Shown: positions 1 to 10,869 of the stretch, piece by piece
How the letters are laid out: each line of letters starts with the position of its first letter
Numbering within the stretch: position 1 is the first letter of the stretch
Origin: Salvator merianae
Taxonomy: Eukaryota > Chordata > Lepidosauria > Squamata > Teiidae
Assembly (NCBI GenBank): GCA_003586115.2
Contig: QVOM02000073.1
Location: 40,835,192-40,899,191, forward strand
DNA length: 64,000 nt
Direction: 5' to 3'
Translations under genes and position numbers: made by a program
The notes under the pieces: generated by a model
What the model saw: only the letters and a program-made list of their open reading frames with translations
The model's database searches: none
Told to the model about the DNA's origin: nothing

Positions 1-680
1 ATGAAAATCAAAAAGAGGGAAAAGATATCAGCAGAAAAAAAGAGTTAGGGGCATATCCATTAATAGAAGCCTAGTATGTTCTCACATCATTCCTGAAACA
101 AATCTGCAGCAGAACATTCAGTGATTGTAATCGTCTGATCAAGAATCAGTTAAATGAATAATAATAATAAAATACTTGTCTAAAATACTGCATCTCTAGG
201 ACTGAGTTTCTGTGTTTTGCAAGCATTCCTCTACAGCGCACCATATTAATTAAGCTAAGGTACAAATGGCCATAGCCATTATGAAGATAAACCTAGGGAG
301 TAGACATTACCACTTTTGCCAGTTAGGAAAACATGTAGAAAAAGCAGCTCACAAATGTAATAAAGAAATTCCATGAGAAAGCAGCTGAAAGCGCTTTGGT
401 CCCAGCATCACTTGATCACATGTTCTTAAGATCACAGGTGGAAGGTCTTCTTGCAGTTCTACTACCCTCAAAGGGGAAAGAAGTGATGGCATCTGAGAGG
501 GCCCTTCTGTGGTACTCCCAGGTTTTGGAACATCCTCCTAGTAGAGGTGCACCAGGTGTCAACAATATATGACTTTGCATGGTAAAAACATGCTCTTCCC
601 CTATTATGTTTAGCCTCCTTCAAATGCTGTCCTGTTAGGGAGGGAGGCTGTATTTTAATTTTATACAGTTCCACTGATTT
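1..680. other. Intron 4 stretch with no recognised feature
   Basis: AT-rich DNA inside STK32A intron 4. Only a short ATA/ATAATA run near 160-172 stands out. No coding exon, RNA gene or recognisable element was seen. Confidence 0.5.
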
Positions 681-689
681 TATTGCTGT

Positions 690-800
690 TTTTTTCCCCC
701 ATATATTTAAAATATTGATATCCTGCTTCCCATTAAAAATATAATCTCAAAGCAGTTTACAACACATTAAGAATAAAAGCAGTTAAAAGCATTATTAAGC
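690..800 (-). repeat. Short LINE/SINE 3'-tail fragment
   Basis: The stretch reading TTTAAAATATTGATATCCTG and then CAAAGCAGTTTACAAC resembles the reverse complement of the 3' tail shared by squamate L2-type LINEs and their SINEs (GTAAGCxGCTTTG...AATAAAATA). Only the tail is present; the assignment is by eye. Confidence 0.45.
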
Positions 801-1786
801 ACTGTGACCATCCCTGGGAACTTCAGATGAAGGGTGAGATAGAAATGCTTGGAAATGAATGAAGGAATGAATTTTGCCGAATTTTGTTGCTGTGAACCAA
901 TTGTTATGCAATATGCACTATAATTGCTTTGGGTCCACTTCTGGCAAAAAGCAGGATGCAGAAGTAAACAGGTTCTTCTTTTTTTCTTTTTAGATGGTGC
1001 GGAATGTCATCACAGAACAGTGACAGTGGACTCAGACACTGGATTCCCAATCCTATATATGTCTACTCAGAAGGAAAAGTATTTGTTTTCTGAATCTTTA
1101 TAGGAAGGCACGCTAATGACCGAAGCCCCGAGTTGACTGAGATAATTTAAGAATGACACTCCTAAAAATATTAAAAAATTGTTGTTGCTGAACCAAGACC
1201 AACATCAACTTTTGACACTGCCCATCCTGACTAGAAGGCCTCAGGTTCATCATTCACGGCTCACGCAATATCTCACACTGGAGGAAAAAAAAGTATTGAT
1301 GGTACTGATAATAGCAGGAAGAGGAAGGCAATGGGGAGAAGAATAGGACAGTTGTGTGACAGATGAGCTGTATGGTGGAAGGGGAAGTCAGGCAAGCGAG
1401 TGAATACAGGAATGATGACAGCCATGAAGAGGTAAGCAAAGAATGGAGTGGTGGTAGTCTCTTTCATTGCTAAGCATCCAGGTCCGCATCTTCAGTGGAC
1501 CCAAAAACTTTTTTCTCTTTTTCACTTTCCAGTTATCACAACCATACACCATAACATTTTTATTTGGTTAATGGAATGTCCTTAACCTTCACAATATAGC
1601 CTAGCCTTGTAAACATCATTTTCCCCAAGGTTATTCTCCTTAATTATCCAGCAAATAGTTCACCGTTGCCTATTCTGATTCCCAAGAGAACCACCTTCAT
1701 TTCACTAACCATGTAGGTTTACACTAACATTATCTTATAGGCATTCAATGTATTCCAGATTTTGCCTTTCCATTTTTACTTTTATT

Positions 1787-2186
1787 TAGGGATGGGCATG
1801 TATGCAATTAAGACATTTCAGTTTTTCATGAACTTGAACCAGCCTGGGGGAAACCATTCAACTCTGAATCTAGAACTGGCCCCATCAGACCTAAGAAATG
1901 GCCAGTTGTTTTGTCAAATAGTTTGTGACACCCTCCCATCATGCATCTCTCTCTCCTCTTCCCCTAGTGATGAGCCATTAGGCCCAGGTCTTGCTCTATT
2001 TCCTCCCACTGCACCCACCCAATCTTAGCTTGCCCCAATGGGCCTGCACCATGCTGCAGATGCCAGTCCATACAGTTTTGGTGAGATGCGGCTGGCATCT
2101 TTCCTCTTTGAGGTCCACTAACCTTTCTGGAATGCGGGACTACAAGTCCTCTCAGAAGGTCTAGCATATGCATGTGCCCACTTCCT
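1787..2186. mobile_element. Possible hAT-like MITE
   Basis: The left end reads TAGGGATGGGCATGTATGCA, and the right end carries GCATATGCATGTGCCCACTTC, which is roughly its inverse. The ends resemble those at 46846-47136 and 60146-60715. No target duplication was resolved and the interior encodes nothing recognisable, so the call is tentative. Confidence 0.35.
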
Positions 2187-2189
2187 GAA

Positions 2190-3300
2190 CGGCCTCAAAT
2201 GCAATCGGTCACATAATCTATGCAATCAGAAGCTTTGTTATAATTAATTATGCAAAGGTCACCCTCCTCCTCTTTGTCTCCCCATTATTCATCTTATTTT
2301 GGTTATTTGATCTCACGCCCCTCTGCCACTTCTAAAACGACCGGTCCCTTCAGTATCTTCATCACGTGTGACTTTAGTTCTTCTTGTAAGAATTTAAACA
2401 AAATTTTACTAGTAATAGTGAAGTAGTTTGATAATTCATAATTTATGGCACCTCCCTCCTTTAATGGAAGTGCACATTTCGTGAGCAAGGCAGGAGTGGA
2501 ATTCAAGTGCTTTATGTTACACCAAACAATGCTTTGGCTACTGCCAATCAAAGCCTCAGTAGATGGGATGAAATGTGTCCCACCAGGCATTGTCCCTCCC
2601 CATACCTTTGATCCATTAGCCATTTAAAAGCAGTTTCTACACCCTGTCTAGCAAGCCCTCGGAAGAAATAATTAGAAAATGAAGCAACACCCTCTGGACA
2701 TTCTGGAGAATATCAAGGAAAAGGAGAGAGAAGGGAGAGAAGGAACTAGAATGTTCTGGTTCAAAAGGATAGTTTGATGAAAATTTCAAAAGCAGCACTT
2801 CATTTTAGTACACACAACACTTTTATGAGGCATTACATTGTTGACATTGCTATGCCAATCTGTGAGTTAAAAAAAAATAATAGCAGTAAGTGGATAGTAC
2901 TTTCGGAAAACAATTTCAAAGCACTTTCCTTCCTAAATGTTTCTATTTAAACTGAATGAACCTGAAAGTATATACTGAAAGACAGCAATCCTAACCTATT
3001 ACAGTAAAATACATTCTTTTTTAGTTTTATACACTGTTATTGCCGATTTTTAAAACACAAGAGCTATGCATGCATGCATGCACGCATTAGGGAATGGAAC
3101 CTAACTGTATTGATTTGTTTCCCTTAGGACGAACACAGCAGGAAGTTAAAGCTTCTATTGAATTTTACTTTTAAGTTATGTTCTCTAATTCATTCAATTC
3201 CTTTCCCCCCAAAGCAGAAGACTTTGGTGAGAAATTTAGGACATGCTTAGTCCATTGGAAATACTTTTACAACAGTGACTAAAAAGCTTCTTTCATGTAA
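2190..3300. other. Unassigned intronic DNA
   Basis: No feature recognised, apart from a short ATGC microsatellite at about 3066-3083 (ATGCATGCATGCATGC). Confidence 0.45.
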
Positions 3301-3472
3301 GGAAGAATGTAATGGCAAAAAAACTCCACTCTATTTTTGAACAGATCGATTGGCCTACTCTAGGCCAACTCTGCAACAGACTAAGAGCAGAGGCAAATAA
3401 TCTGTATTTGATTTATTTATTTTCTGTTTACTGTGTGTTCATCCTGATCCTTTGCTTCCAAAAGACTGAGTA

Positions 3473-3726
3473 CAGTCTACAACTCACTTTTCACAGTTTC
3501 TGGGTTGTTATACCATGCTCCATAGTTCTGCTTTGAACTTAAACTTTTGGGTATGGCTACAATATCAGTCTTCAGAGGATATGACTGCTAGAAGAGTCAC
3601 ATGCTACTGCCAGTCATATCCTCTAAAGATGGACATCATAGCCATATCCAAAAGCTAAGCTTCAAAGCAGAACTATGGAACAAGGCATAATAACCCCAAA
3701 ATTGTGACAAGTGAGATGAAAACTGG
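3473..3726. repeat. Foldback (long inverted repeat) element
   Basis: Two arms of about 118 bases (3473-3590 and 3610-3726) are near-complements across a loop of about 20 bases. For example CAGAGGATATGACTG on the left pairs with CAGTCATATCCTCT on the right, and CCATAGTTCTGCTTTGAA pairs with TTCAAAGCAGAACTATGG. There is no coding content. It is most likely a foldback-type MITE; transcribed as part of the intron it would form a long hairpin. Confidence 0.75.
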
Positions 3727-3749
3727 CCTGTCTGCTTTGAACTAGGCCA

Positions 3750-3960
3750 AAGGTCGGAATAAGTCACCAAAATGATAGATTTTTCTGAACAGGTCTACAA
3801 ACTGCCCTCTTCTGGTATACTGGACCATAAGAGCATGTAGATGACACGCTTCTATGGTCCAGCATACCATGAGGGACCCTTTCCAGTAGTACTCCAGGAG
3901 GAAGGTAATGTCCTGTGTGATTTTTGCAGCACTCACCTAGGTGAGTAGAAGGAAGAATTT
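3750..3960. mobile_element. MITE-like fragment related to 50770-50930
   Basis: The segment carries TATACTGGACCATAAGAG and the nearly inverse TATGGTCCAGCATACCAT about 35 bases later. A similar block, in the other orientation, is at 50835-50920 (ATGATATACTGGG ... TATGGTCCAGTATACTGG). Both are close to the words GTCTACAA/TTGTAGAC. This suggests two copies of one short inverted-repeat family. Confidence 0.4.
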
Positions 3961-4379
3961 GTATTTTTTAAGGGAAAAAAAATAACTGGTAAAGAAAATA
4001 TTGAACGGAGTCTTTCTGCAGGTGAACTTCTATTCAGGAAGCTAATAAGTAACCAGTCTCATTAACATCAAAACATATTTAGTAAGCCTAAAGGAACAAT
4101 ATATTATTTCAACATCAATAAAAATTTTAAAAAATGTAAGAAGCAATAAAAGCATTTTGTGAATGTCTTAGCATATTCTTAGTGAAGAAAAAAGAGTAGA
4201 TATTACAATCCAAACAAAACATCTAATCTCTTTACACTAGAGACAGAAAACACTTCCTAATCTTAAAACGTAAGCCCCAGTGACACATAGGTTTTAATCC
4301 ACCTTCACTGCACCTTCAAAGAGAGGAATACATCAGCAAAATAACCAGCTGTTTTCTTATCCCATTCTAAGGTGGAATG

Positions 4380-4599
4380 GACCATGCAGCATGGACACTG
4401 TGGCCCTTTCTGCACTTGGCCTTATTGTGGATTATATCTCAGAATAGGGACCTGCTATCCACATGCTAGTGCAAACTATGAAAGGACTTGCCCAGGGACT
4501 ACCATAGTCTGCACTAGCATGCAGCTGGCAGATCCCTATTCTGAGATATAATCTGGAATAAGTCCAAGTGCAGAAAGGGCCTATCTGCCCTGCATGGTC
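4380..4599. repeat. Foldback element with about 99-bp arms
   Basis: Arms at 4380-4478 and 4501-4599 are inverted copies: GACCATGCAG pairs with CTGCATGGTC at the outer ends, CCCTTTCTGCACTTGG pairs with CCAAGTGCAGAAAGGG, and GATTATATCTCAGAATAGGG pairs with CCCTATTCTGAGATATAATC. There is no coding content. A related half-element is at about 50940-51045 (GCACTAGC, then CCAGGATATATCCCAGAA, then GTGAAAAGG). Confidence 0.75.
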
Positions 4600-5032
4600 G
4601 GAACCCTTACCTGAAGCTGGGTGTGATTGCTAGTAGCCATGCCTGATCCTCACCAGGGCAGCAGCTGTGCCACGCAGTGCACAGGTGCATGGAGGCTCAC
4701 ACAGGCATACACAGGTGCAATTGCCCAACTGGGCCCATGCAATCAGGCCCATGCAATACCCTGATCAGGCATCATGCAGGCCCAATTGCGCAGATCTGAT
4801 CGGGACATTGCACCGGCCTGGATACCACAATGCCAGGTAAGTGAGAGTGCACCTTACCGGGAGGTACTATCACCTCCCGGTAACGTTGCAGAGCACAAAT
4901 TAGTGCTCCACAGGTAGTAGCAACCAGGAGCGGCTGTAGCCCACTCCTGACTGCTTAGGCCTCTGCAAGTTACAGTCGCATATGACTAGCAAGCGTTCTT
5001 GGTCCTTGCTAGTAGCAAGTACAAACAGGCCC
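4600..5032. mobile_element. MITE, GGGCCTGTT-end family (copy 1)
   Basis: The right end, ACAAACAGGCCC (5021-5032), is the inverse of the GGGCCTGTTTAC left end of the copy at 42542-42933. The interior shares features with that copy and with 18694-19173, such as CCAGGAG and CTGTAG words. The left boundary is unclear and may overlap the foldback element just before it, which ends in AAAGGGCC. An internal palindrome reads ACCGGGAGGTACTATCACCTCCCGGT (26 bases, given here as arms ACCGGGAGGT and ACCTCCCGGT). Confidence 0.45.
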
Positions 5033-5044
5033 AATGTGAAAGGA

Positions 5045-7270
5045 AAAATGACTAGTTGCTTTGCTGATATGTTATTTCACACAGAAGCAGCATCAAATGT
5101 GCATTAAACTAAGGTGTAGCTGGGCCCTTAAAAATGGCCTATGGCTGATGGAACTCTGTTTTTCATGTCCCATAACAGAACCTTGTATGTATATCATCAG
5201 CAAAGATGGAATTATCATATTTATTTTGACATTCTTCTTTCAAAGTATCTCCTACTTTATATTTAACATTTATCTTTTCCAGAAAGACTGTTGAAGAATC
5301 CTATCACTTACTGACATCAAATTTTCCTTTATCATGCTTACTAGCTTTACAAAACTTCAAGTACTAAATGTTAGCTGATCTAACCAATATAGCAGAACCA
5401 GGAGTACCATTATGCGTTTTCTAACAAGGCCTGAGCCCCTTGTAGGCCGAGATTGAATCAGATAAACTTTTCAGAGGCATTATAGAGTTTTTGTATTCAG
5501 ATAAAGGGCGATGCCAGATTGACTACTAACAGTATACTGCAAATCACTTTCGTGTGCATCCCTTTTTCCAAATGTGTAGCATCTATTTTTTTCCTTTTGT
5601 TTTAAAGCACCAATATTTGGCAATCCTGTCCATTTTTCTCATGAAACAGAAAGAAAGGTATTAGAAAGACAGGTGCGCATAACACAGCTGGACCTGTTAA
5701 AACTCACTGCATGCCAAAGAGAAATACTTCCCTTTGTCGTTCCTTTTGCACTGTGAGAAAATGGGCAGCAACACAACCTGCTGGCCATTAGAGGAAAAGG
5801 GATTTTTTCTGCACTTCTTCACACTGAGGCACAAATATTTTTTGACAAGAAGGGCGTCAGTCAGCCTGCCCATAGGAGAGGGGATCCAGCAAAAAGCAAA
5901 TGCTACACAGCAACCCAAAATACTCCCTTCAAAAGTAGCCTTTTCAGACTAGCTTAAAGTGGCTTTAGGTGAAAAGGATAACCATTACTCGAGTTCCTCG
6001 TATCTAAATCCAAATGCTAAACGTATTAAAAATCTTAGAGAATAAAAGCCTTTGGACAAAGACAACTGCCAATAAAAATGAAATAGCAGGAATATTATTA
6101 TTATTATTTTGCCATGTAAGACTCACGTTTTTCTACACTAATTTCCCCTAAGCTGACCCTGCATCATATTTTTATATTTGCCTTTTCTAAATATTACTTG
6201 GCAAAATGTACATGCATCTCATATGCCAGTGCATTTTATATGGCACAAGATATAATATATATGAATGACTACCTCCTGACAAAGCAGGCTACAAGGATTG
6301 ATGCAACAATTAACAATTCCATTCCTTTTGCCTTTCATTGGCACTCAATCTGTTCAGCCTTTACCTGAGTCCATGTTAAAAGTTAAGTCTATATTACAGA
6401 TCTCTACCATAATGCATGCATTTTGTTGTGTAAAATGCTTTTTTTATATATAATATGTAGTAGAAATGAGTAAAACATTACCAATTGGAATATTCCAAAT
6501 TCAGAACGGGCTGTTAGAACAAAGTGATATGCAAAAAGAAAAAAAAAGATTTGTTCTGAGTTCATGACAAAACTGAGACCTTATTGTTGGAACATTCCAG
6601 ATGATCCAAATTTTTATTTAATTACTTTTAGGTTTTCAAAAGCTGGATTGATTTCTGTAAGTATCTTGACCTATCACACATGATATCTTGGAACCCCAGG
6701 ATACACCCCAGATTTTTAGCAATTTCAAAATCCTTTCTGAGTTTTAAAATTGCAAAAAATCTACGAATGGCACAACCAATTGTATTTGAGGCCTTTCTGG
6801 AAGAGGAAGCAGTGCTATGCAATTTTGCAGTGGCATATGTTGGGTCCTGTAGTGCCAGAAGACAAGTGTTGAGGTGCTTCAGAACAATATGGTAGGTGGC
6901 TCCAGTGAAGGCTGAAGCAACCAGGTTGATGTGGACAGGCAGCAGCACCAGTGGGCAAGCCAAAGGAGCGGGGGCAGTAGTGAGAGGGGAGAAGAGGGAT
7001 TGGCAACTCAGGACAAACTGGTTGACCTGTTTGGCAAGCTGGCTAGTTGGTTTACCAAGGATGCAAGCTGGTTCTAACAATGGCAGGGTTCAGTAAGTGA
7101 GAACCAAATGCACCACAACTGGCTTGTGCACCTCTCTAAAATGCATTGCTTGGAACTGGAGGGCATAACTTTCAGTGAAGTGTTTTGGTTTGGTTTAAGC
7201 TCAGTTTGAATTTTTGGACCAATGCCTGCTGCCAATGACGCTAATATTTTTTTATTCTTTTTTTTTTAAA
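5045..7270. other. Unassigned intronic DNA
   Basis: AT-rich sequence with no recognised exon. Open frames of up to 150 codons here (for example 6628-7080 on the minus strand) show no domain or motif that I recognise. The stretch from about 6455 to 7200 could be a decayed DNA element, but clear inverted ends were not found. Confidence 0.4.
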
Positions 7271-7284
7271 TGCTCTATGTTGGG

Positions 7285-7631
7285 CAATCTTTGAAGATGA
7301 TCAAGAAGATGAAATTAGTGCAGAGTGCAGCAGGCAAATTGCTAGTGGGTATCACTAGTCTGACGTACATCATACCAGACTTGAAAGATCTATGAATAGA
7401 TCCAAGCTTTATTCCAGAATATCTAAATATAGCAGAATAAGAAAGTGATGTTTGGATGCAGCCAAAGACTTCCCTTAACTGCCTTCTAGAAAACTGTTGA
7501 TGTTTTTCCCTCCCAATCCCCTTTTCCTTGTGTGTCATGCGTTTTTAGACTGTAACACAGAGAGGAGGGAACTGACTAGTCTTATATATCGTAAGCTGCT
7601 CTGTGGGTGGAATAAAAACTTATTAAACAAG
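7285..7631 (+). mobile_element. L2-type LINE 3' fragment with a small insertion
   Basis: The plus strand encodes MKLVQSAAGKLLVGITS, close to the LKLVQNAAARLLTG block of L2-type reverse transcriptases. The typical 3' tail of the family follows at about 7540-7631 (TTTTTAGACTGTAAC, then TAAGCTGCTCTG, then GGAATAAAAACTTATTAAAC). Between them, 7380-7476 resembles the inside and right end of the small element at 25469-25606 (AAGCTTTATTCCAGAATATC, TTTGGATGCAGCC), so it is probably an insertion. This is one of the few plus-strand LINE fragments here. Confidence 0.65.
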
Positions 7632-7739
7632 TGGGATGTGACAGTGTAGAGCAGTGGCTAGAGGATTCAACTATAAACAAAGGAAAGAAAACATCCAGTC
7701 CTCCCCCGCTCCTTTTTTTCCTGAAAGAAAGTGGAAACC

Positions 7740-8450
7740 GATATGTCTATTCTCTGCACTTGATTGACTTTACAAGAAATTACCTGGGCTTAATGGGCTA
7801 ATTACATTGCTTCCCAGCACCTGCCATGGGAGGTAGCCAAGTGCCTGGTAATTTAATACACAGCACTGAAAACATCACGCCATGCAAATATATGCATTTT
7901 TAAAAGGGTGCCTGTGCTTTCTATATTACTAATGTGTCAAGGACTTGGAAAGCACTGTGGCCATGCAGCTTCAGCTTTTGTAACTCAGGTTGAGGTTGAT
8001 ACTGTTAGTGGCTTTTTCATTACCTCACCTGGAACAGTCCTTTAAAAACATCAGACTGACTCACTACTTTCTCCACAGAGCTTTGTTTCTACCCAGTAAA
8101 CAGTTGTCAACACATCTCTCGAGGTTTCCAAGTACAGATGTTATATCTTATAGTTAAAGGTGCTGCTTTATCAATTTAATGCCACGCCAACTGGGAGTAA
8201 TGTTAATTATATGACTAACAAAACCTTCCAGGTGGACAAAGCTGTTTCATCATGTTCCATTTATCTCAATTAAGTAGCTGTTTTTCAAAGCATGTTTCCA
8301 GAAGACCTTTAGCACCCTATGTTCTTATAAACTTTGTATTATTGCATCTTAAATTGGACACCCAAGGCCACCAATCCCCAGCCAAGAGTTGACTGAAACA
8401 AGTGTTATATTGCCTTGAATCAAGACAATGATCCAACAAAATGAAGTTAA
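7740..8450. promoter_or_regulatory. Repeat-poor stretch, candidate conserved non-coding DNA
   Basis: No transposable element was recognised in this stretch. It is rich in homeodomain-type words, such as TAATTA, GTTAATTA, GGTAATTTAAT and TCAATTAAG, and in balanced-composition sequence such as CCAGCACCTGCC (an E-box type CACCTG). This is suggestive only. No alignment was possible, so enhancer function is a guess. Confidence 0.25.
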
Positions 8451-8589
8451 ACATTCTTAACATGCTAATATGCTACTTGCATGATATATCAGCAGGAAGA
8501 AGTAAAGATAGCTAGAGGGAAGGATGAGTATTGTATATTAACTTCTAACTACACATTATATTCCGTGTCAGTCTTCTCATTACAAGTTG

Positions 8590-10085
8590 AACACTGATGA
8601 TAATTTTATTAATTTATATACAATATTTATTTGATTGCTTTATAACCCAGGATCTTAAACCAACTGTCTCTCTAATGCACACAGGTTGCATCCAGACAGG
8701 GTGTAAACACCAGGATTATCCTGGCACTATGTTGGGATTGCCACATATATCCATGGCAGTCCCAAAATAGCCCCGGGATATTTGGTGAAATCCCAAAATA
8801 TCACTAGTGTGGGAAAACCAACTCCCAACCTGGGTTTTACTGATACAGTGAGAGGATTTTTACCTTGTCTGAACACTTGCTCCCAGGATCTGCCATCTTG
8901 AAAATGGCCACTGTGCATGTGCGGAGCTAAACCAGACTGAAAATGGCCACCGTGCGTGCACAAGGGGCAGTGATTGCACAGTTCTGGGTATTTCATATCG
9001 TCAAAATACCCAGATGTATGCACTGCGCCATTGCGAGAGCAAGTATCCAGACAGGTAAGTGCCCATGCTTGCCCCACGATGTTATCCTGAAGATAGGTAA
9101 TTAGGAAATAACAGAAAATAGTGGATTAAGAAAGCATGTCTGGAGGCAGCCACAGATACACAGCGGTTAAAAATCATCAACAGAAAATACAGTGAAAAAC
9201 AACATAAAATAGAACAGCAAAAAGACTAAAATTCATAATCATGTGCTATTGAAAAAGGCTGGGGAGGAAAAACAGATCTTAGCAATGGCACCAAGCAACT
9301 CCAGCTTTTGTGATGGCGGAAGGGAGGGATGAAGAGGTCATTGTGCTTTAGTGAACACACTATGAAGAGCAGCAGAAGAAAGTGCCATTCACCAACTTCG
9401 AAGTCTATAAATGAAATGCCATCTTATTCTTCCCCCAAGCCAGCTGTTGCTGCTGGTACAACAGCTTGGGGTGCAGCTTGTTTCATAATCTAGGCGAAAA
9501 AAACCTTATGGTCACCCACTCCACTACGTTTGGTGGGGTACCTGAACAGTGCCTATGCAAAAAAATTCTGGTTACAAATGATTACATAAAAAATAAGGCA
9601 TTACTGCAAGATAACTTGGACTCAAGTGATCTAGGGCCTTAGAGATGAAAATTTAAATTAAACACTTTAAATTGGGTCTGGGAGCTGGCTTAAAGCCACT
9701 GCAATTGATGGTGTACTGGAATAATGTGTTCAAAATACTCAGGTCTTGTTAGCAAGCTTGCAGACTTATTTTAAAATTGTCATTTGCAGGCAGTTTTTAA
9801 AGACAGCCCCATATAACATACTGCATCAGTCTAAATGGAAATCAGCAATTAGTAAAGACACAACTAACTTCTTAACCAAAGCTGAAAACGAGAGGAAAGG
9901 CATTTGGAGCCATTTGGAGCCAATGGCAGTAAAGCTGGTCCAATGAACTCCTCCAGAATGAAGACCTACATCCTTTGCAAGGGATCGCAGCTTCAGCCAA
10001 CACAGCTGAACATCATTCATCTGAGTGGATAAATCATCAACCAACAGGACTTCCATCTTGTCTTGATTAAGGCTGCATTCACACA
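8590..10085 (-). mobile_element. L2-type LINE copy interrupted by a MITE
   Basis: Minus-strand repeat sequence. Its tail lies at about 8605-8665 (TTATTTGATTGCTTTATAACC), resumes at about 9160 after a MITE, and the body runs to 10085, where the plus strand reads ACTTCCATCTTGTCTTGATTAAG, inverse of the L2 NP-K-EV coding block also seen at 14815-14840. Words such as CTGCATCAGTCTAAATGGAA and GGGATCGCAGCTTCAGCC fit decayed L2 3' sequence. No intact frame remains. Confidence 0.5.
8684..9151. mobile_element. MITE, GCATCCAGACA-end family (copy 1)
   Basis: A 468-bp element with terminal inverted repeats GGTTGCATCCAGACA (left) and, read inverted, GGCTGCCTCCAGACA (right), 13 of 15 identical, flanked on both sides by ACA (8681-8683 and 9152-9154), which may be a 3-bp target duplication. 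The interior carries imperfect inverted words such as AAAATGGCCAC and GGGTATTT...AAATACCC. No coding potential. It sits inside an L2-type repeat. Confidence 0.65.
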
Positions 10086-10265
10086 CAGCAAAGCAAGCAG
10101 CTCAGAAGCACCCTAAAGAAGATAGCATGCAACTCTCATCTGCCTCTTCTGATCTAGAATACCCATGAGAGGGGAGAGGCAGACTGGCGTGTGAGTGATC
10201 CCGCCTGTGAATTGTTCCTAAACTGTCTCAGAGCTAGGGGTGCTTTTGTTTATTGCAGACCAAGT
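10067..10265. mobile_element. MITE, GGCTGTGATCACAC-end family (copy 1)
   Basis: The left end is TAAGGCTGCATTCACACACAGC. The interior has CCCATGAGAGGGGAGAGGCAGACTGG, which is shared with the other copies, and the right end has GGGGTGCTTTTGTTTATTGCAGACC. The right terminus is poorly conserved. It lies at the edge of the preceding L2-type repeat. Confidence 0.6.
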
Positions 10266-10819
10266 TTTAAGACCATTACATTTTATCCATTAATATTGAT
10301 AGAAATAAACTAAAAAAAAACAACATAGTTTTTATTGGTTCACAAAATTTACTGTAAGCTGCAGCATCATGGAACTGACCATGAACAGAAGCAATTCAAG
10401 TTACATGGTATAAATGAAACCCTCCTGAAAATGGGACAGCAGCAGCAGAGTATTTCTACTGTTGATGCAAAATTGGTGAACAACCACAGGAGGCCAGTGA
10501 CTGATGTTTTTCCACCTCTTTGAAATTGCCTCCTGCTGTTTACTGTCAAAGCTACACAGAAGAAGACGCATCTGTCTGTCTTTACAGACTCAAACGGCTA
10601 TGATCCACAGAAGCAGAGGAAATTACTTGAGAGCATCATGCAACAGTACGCAAATTACAGTTTACGTACAGAGCAGGTGTCTTCCAAAGAAGATATATAC
10701 TGTGTCAACAAATGCTGAAGCAAGAACTATACATCAGGAAGATATAAAATAAGAAAAAAACAAAACAAAACTTAGCAAATCTTACTGTATCTTGGAAGCA
10801 CACATACATGCACACAGAT

Positions 10820-10862
10820 TAAGGAAGGAAGGAAGGGGGGGAGGGAGGGAAGGGGAGAGAGG
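10820..10862. repeat. Purine-rich microsatellite (GGAA/GGGA)
   Basis: A run of AAGGAAGGAAGG followed by GGGGGGAGGGAGGGAAGGGG. It is simple-sequence DNA. Confidence 0.85.
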
Positions 10863-10869
10863 CTGTCCC

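Noticed and set aside
3473..4599. MicroRNA precursors
   Set aside because: The hairpins are long and have MITE-like or foldback features; nothing supports Dicer-type processing from sequence alone.
6628..7080. 150-codon minus-strand open frame
   Set aside because: No domain, no splice or promoter context, and comparable overlapping frames on the other strand.
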